64,000 nt of DNA from Salinirubrum litoreum (GTDB lineage: Archaea; Halobacteriota; Halobacteria; Halobacteriales; Haloferacaceae), in NCBI RefSeq assembly GCF_020567425.1, contig NZ_JAJCVJ010000001.1, positions 868,001 through 932,000 of the forward strand, given 5' to 3'. A program made the translations under genes and the position numbers. The notes below the pieces were generated by a model. That model searched no databases, was not told where the DNA came from, and saw only the letters and a list, made by a program, of their open reading frames with translations. Below are positions 62,648 to 64,000 of this stretch, piece by piece. Numbering within the stretch: the first letter of the stretch is position 1; every line of letters begins with the position of its first letter.

Positions 62648-63538
62648 ATGTTGGACGAACTGCTCGGCCGGGCCGAACTCAAGGACCGGATCGAGGAGTT
62701 AGAAGAGGAGAAGGAGCACCTCCGGCGGCGCGCCGAGGCCGAGGAGGAGCGGCGCTCGGAGGCCGCCGCGAAACGACAGGCGGCCGAGGAGCGCGTCAAC
62801 CGCCTCGAAGACCGGATCACCGAACTGGAAGACCGCGTGGAACGCGCCGGCGGCGACGAGAGAGCCGTCGACTTCCGGGGCGTCGAACGCCTGTCGGGCC
62901 GCCGGCTGGACGAGGTACTCGCCAGACTCGGCTCGGTCGAGACCGACGCGGAGGGCGCGCTGACCGCGATGGTCGACGACGACGCGGTGCCGGAGACGGT
63001 GGGCGAGGCGTTCGGCGACCACACCGCACTGGTCCGGCGGGCGAGTCCCTGTCTCGTCGTCGCGGACGACGCCGGTCTCGTCAGTGCCGCACTCGCACCG
63101 CCGGTCGAACCCGACCCCTTCACCGAGTGGAGCGACGGCTTCGAACTCAGAGACGAGTGGCTCCGGCCGACCGGCGCGTTCGGCTTCGCGGTCGTCCGGT
63201 CCGACCTGTTCGCCTACGGGAGCTACGAGGGCCGGGACCTGGTCGACAGCGAGGGGTTCACCTCCGAGGTGAAAGAACAGCACTCGAAGGGGGGCTTCTC
63301 CCAACAGCGGTTCGAGCGCCTGCGCGACGAACAGATCGACGAACACCTCGACGAGTGCGAGGCGCGACTGGACGCCCGCGACCCCGACCGCCTGTTCGTC
63401 GTCGGCGAGCGCACCGTCCTCGGCCGGTTTCGGGAGCGGGCCGACGTGACCGCGACGGTGGACGCGACCGGCGACCCCGACGACGCGCTGGCGTCCGCCT
63501 TCCGCGACTTCTGGACGGCGCAGTTGTACCGGATCTGA
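62648..63538 (+). CDS. Vms1/ANKZF1-like (VLRF1) peptidyl-tRNA hydrolase family protein
   Basis: The protein has 296 residues. A strong coiled coil of Glu/Arg/Ala repeats fills residues 8-70 (LKDRIEELEEEKEHLRRRAE). The C-terminal ~190 residues are an eRF1-like fold, with SEVKEQHSKGGFSQQRFERL holding the GxxxQ element that Vms1 uses to cut peptidyl-tRNA on stalled ribosomes. A role in ribosome rescue follows from the family. The divergent gap to acd is 217 bases. Confidence 0.87.
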   Translation: MLDELLGRAELKDRIEELEEEKEHLRRRAEAEEERRSEAAAKRQAAEERVNRLEDRITELEDRVERAGGDERAVDFRGVERLSGRRLDEVLARLGSVETDAEGALTAMVDDDAVPETVGEAFGDHTALVRRASPCLVVADDAGLVSAALAPPVEPDPFTEWSDGFELRDEWLRPTGAFGFAVVRSDLFAYGSYEGRDLVDSEGFTSEVKEQHSKGGFSQQRFERLRDEQIDEHLDECEARLDARDPDRLFVVGERTVLGRFRERADVTATVDATGDPDDALASAFRDFWTAQLYRI

Positions 63539-63626
63539 GAAGTAGCCGTCGGCGAGGCGACGGTCGCGGTTACCAGGATACTACACGCCGCAGGACGCTT
63601 TTGGTGTCGGCCGTGCTACAGGCGGT

Positions 63627-64000
63627 ATGACACTCGCGCCGGAGCACGCGTGGCGACTGGAGTTGGGCGGCGTCAACGCGTACCTCGTGGACGACGGGGA
63701 AGTGACCCTGATCGACGCGGGGATGCCGTGGCACACCGAGCAGGTGCGACAGTACCTCGCCGACGGCGGCTACGACGCCGGCGACGTGGACCGCGTTCTC
63801 CTGACGCACTTCGATCTGGACCACGTCGGCACCCTCGCCGAACTGGGGCTGGACTGCAAGGTGTACGCTCGCCAGCCGGACGCCGGGATGCTCGCCGGGA
63901 CGGTCTCCCCGCCGGCGACGAACCACAAGGGCCTGCTCCAGCGCGTGACCCTGCCACTGCTGACGCGCCCGGACCTCCCGATCACCGCGATCAAGGACGG
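63627..64000 (+). CDS. Metallo-beta-lactamase fold hydrolase, N-terminal part (runs off the window)
   Basis: From the ATG at 63627, about 124 residues are in view: LGGVNAYLVDDGEVTLIDAG, a THFDLDHVG metal-binding motif (the THxDxDH pattern), then NHKGLLQRVTLPLLTRP. The second zinc half lies beyond base 64000. Haloarchaeal relatives are glyoxalase II-like or RNase-like hydrolases; the substrate is not predictable. It is in the same direction as the Vms1-like gene, 88 bases downstream. Confidence 0.88.
   Translation, partial: MTLAPEHAWRLELGGVNAYLVDDGEVTLIDAGMPWHTEQVRQYLADGGYDAGDVDRVLLTHFDLDHVGTLAELGLDCKVYARQPDAGMLAGTVSPPATNHKGLLQRVTLPLLTRPDLPITAIKD

Overview
The window is haloarchaeal chromosome. 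The DNA is very GC-rich, the proteins are strongly acidic, genes are tightly packed and often overlap by 1-14 bases, and promoters are short TATA boxes 25-40 bases before near-leaderless starts. Archaeal or haloarchaeal markers are TFE with DUF2110, archaeal-type GltX, TmcA, archaeosine TgtA, PyrB/PyrI, a Bat-type HTH_10 regulator and ADP-forming acetyl-CoA synthetase. I cannot name a genus. I found no tRNA, rRNA, CRISPR array or transposase gene.

Layout. 1-7002: menaquinone genes (partial menD; menB-menA-menC), interrupted by a J-domain membrane protein, a small membrane protein and a PQQ-propeller lipoprotein. 7039-9735: PHP-domain protein and a Rieske fusion protein. 9962-12867: small membrane protein, then an overlapping trio (MDR dehydrogenase, PTPS/QueD-like protein, glycosyltransferase). 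12996-18698: hybrid histidine kinase, gltX, HTH regulator, uracil-DNA glycosylase. 18795-20123: nickel transporter and NikR, divergent around a candidate operator. 20207-24470: cold-shock protein, zinc microprotein, MaoC dehydratase, membrane proteins and a DUF456 tandem pair. 24575-30369: ferredoxin-EtfB-EtfA-FixC(X) electron-transfer operon, ending in a hypothetical gene and a winged-helix/GNAT protein. 30405-38006: membrane protein, TmcA, quinol NO reductase, microproteins and a TIM-barrel-like protein. 38122-44219: pyrI/pyrB, flippase, phosphodiesterase-like protein, tgtA. 44349-49649: heme A synthase, polar amino-acid ABC transporter, SnoaL-like protein, zinc-ribbon protein. 49770-53447: tfe-DUF2110-DUF5803-like genes, glycerophosphodiesterase, CinA-like protein. 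54407-64000: acyl-CoA ligase, bactofilin-like protein, DUF2071, DRTGG/BioD-like protein with acd, Vms1-like protein and a partial metallo-hydrolase.

Metabolically this is a respiratory haloarchaeon. Menaquinone, heme A, an ETF:quinone oxidoreductase and a quinol-dependent NO reductase all feed or use the quinone pool. Acyl-CoA ligase, MaoC hydratase and ETF fit fatty-acid or other acyl-CoA oxidation, and Acd recovers ATP from acetyl-CoA.

The least explained DNA is two long gene-free blocks (53448-54406 and 58223-59239). They share the same composite plan: a leader, a long imperfect hairpin whose two arms change together between copies, a second covarying hairpin followed by an identical 27-base box, a G/T-rich stretch and then a C/A-rich stretch. 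A third copy of only the leader and left arm lies at 9742-9808. This looks like a dispersed structured haloarchaeal element or RNA family that I cannot match to a named one.
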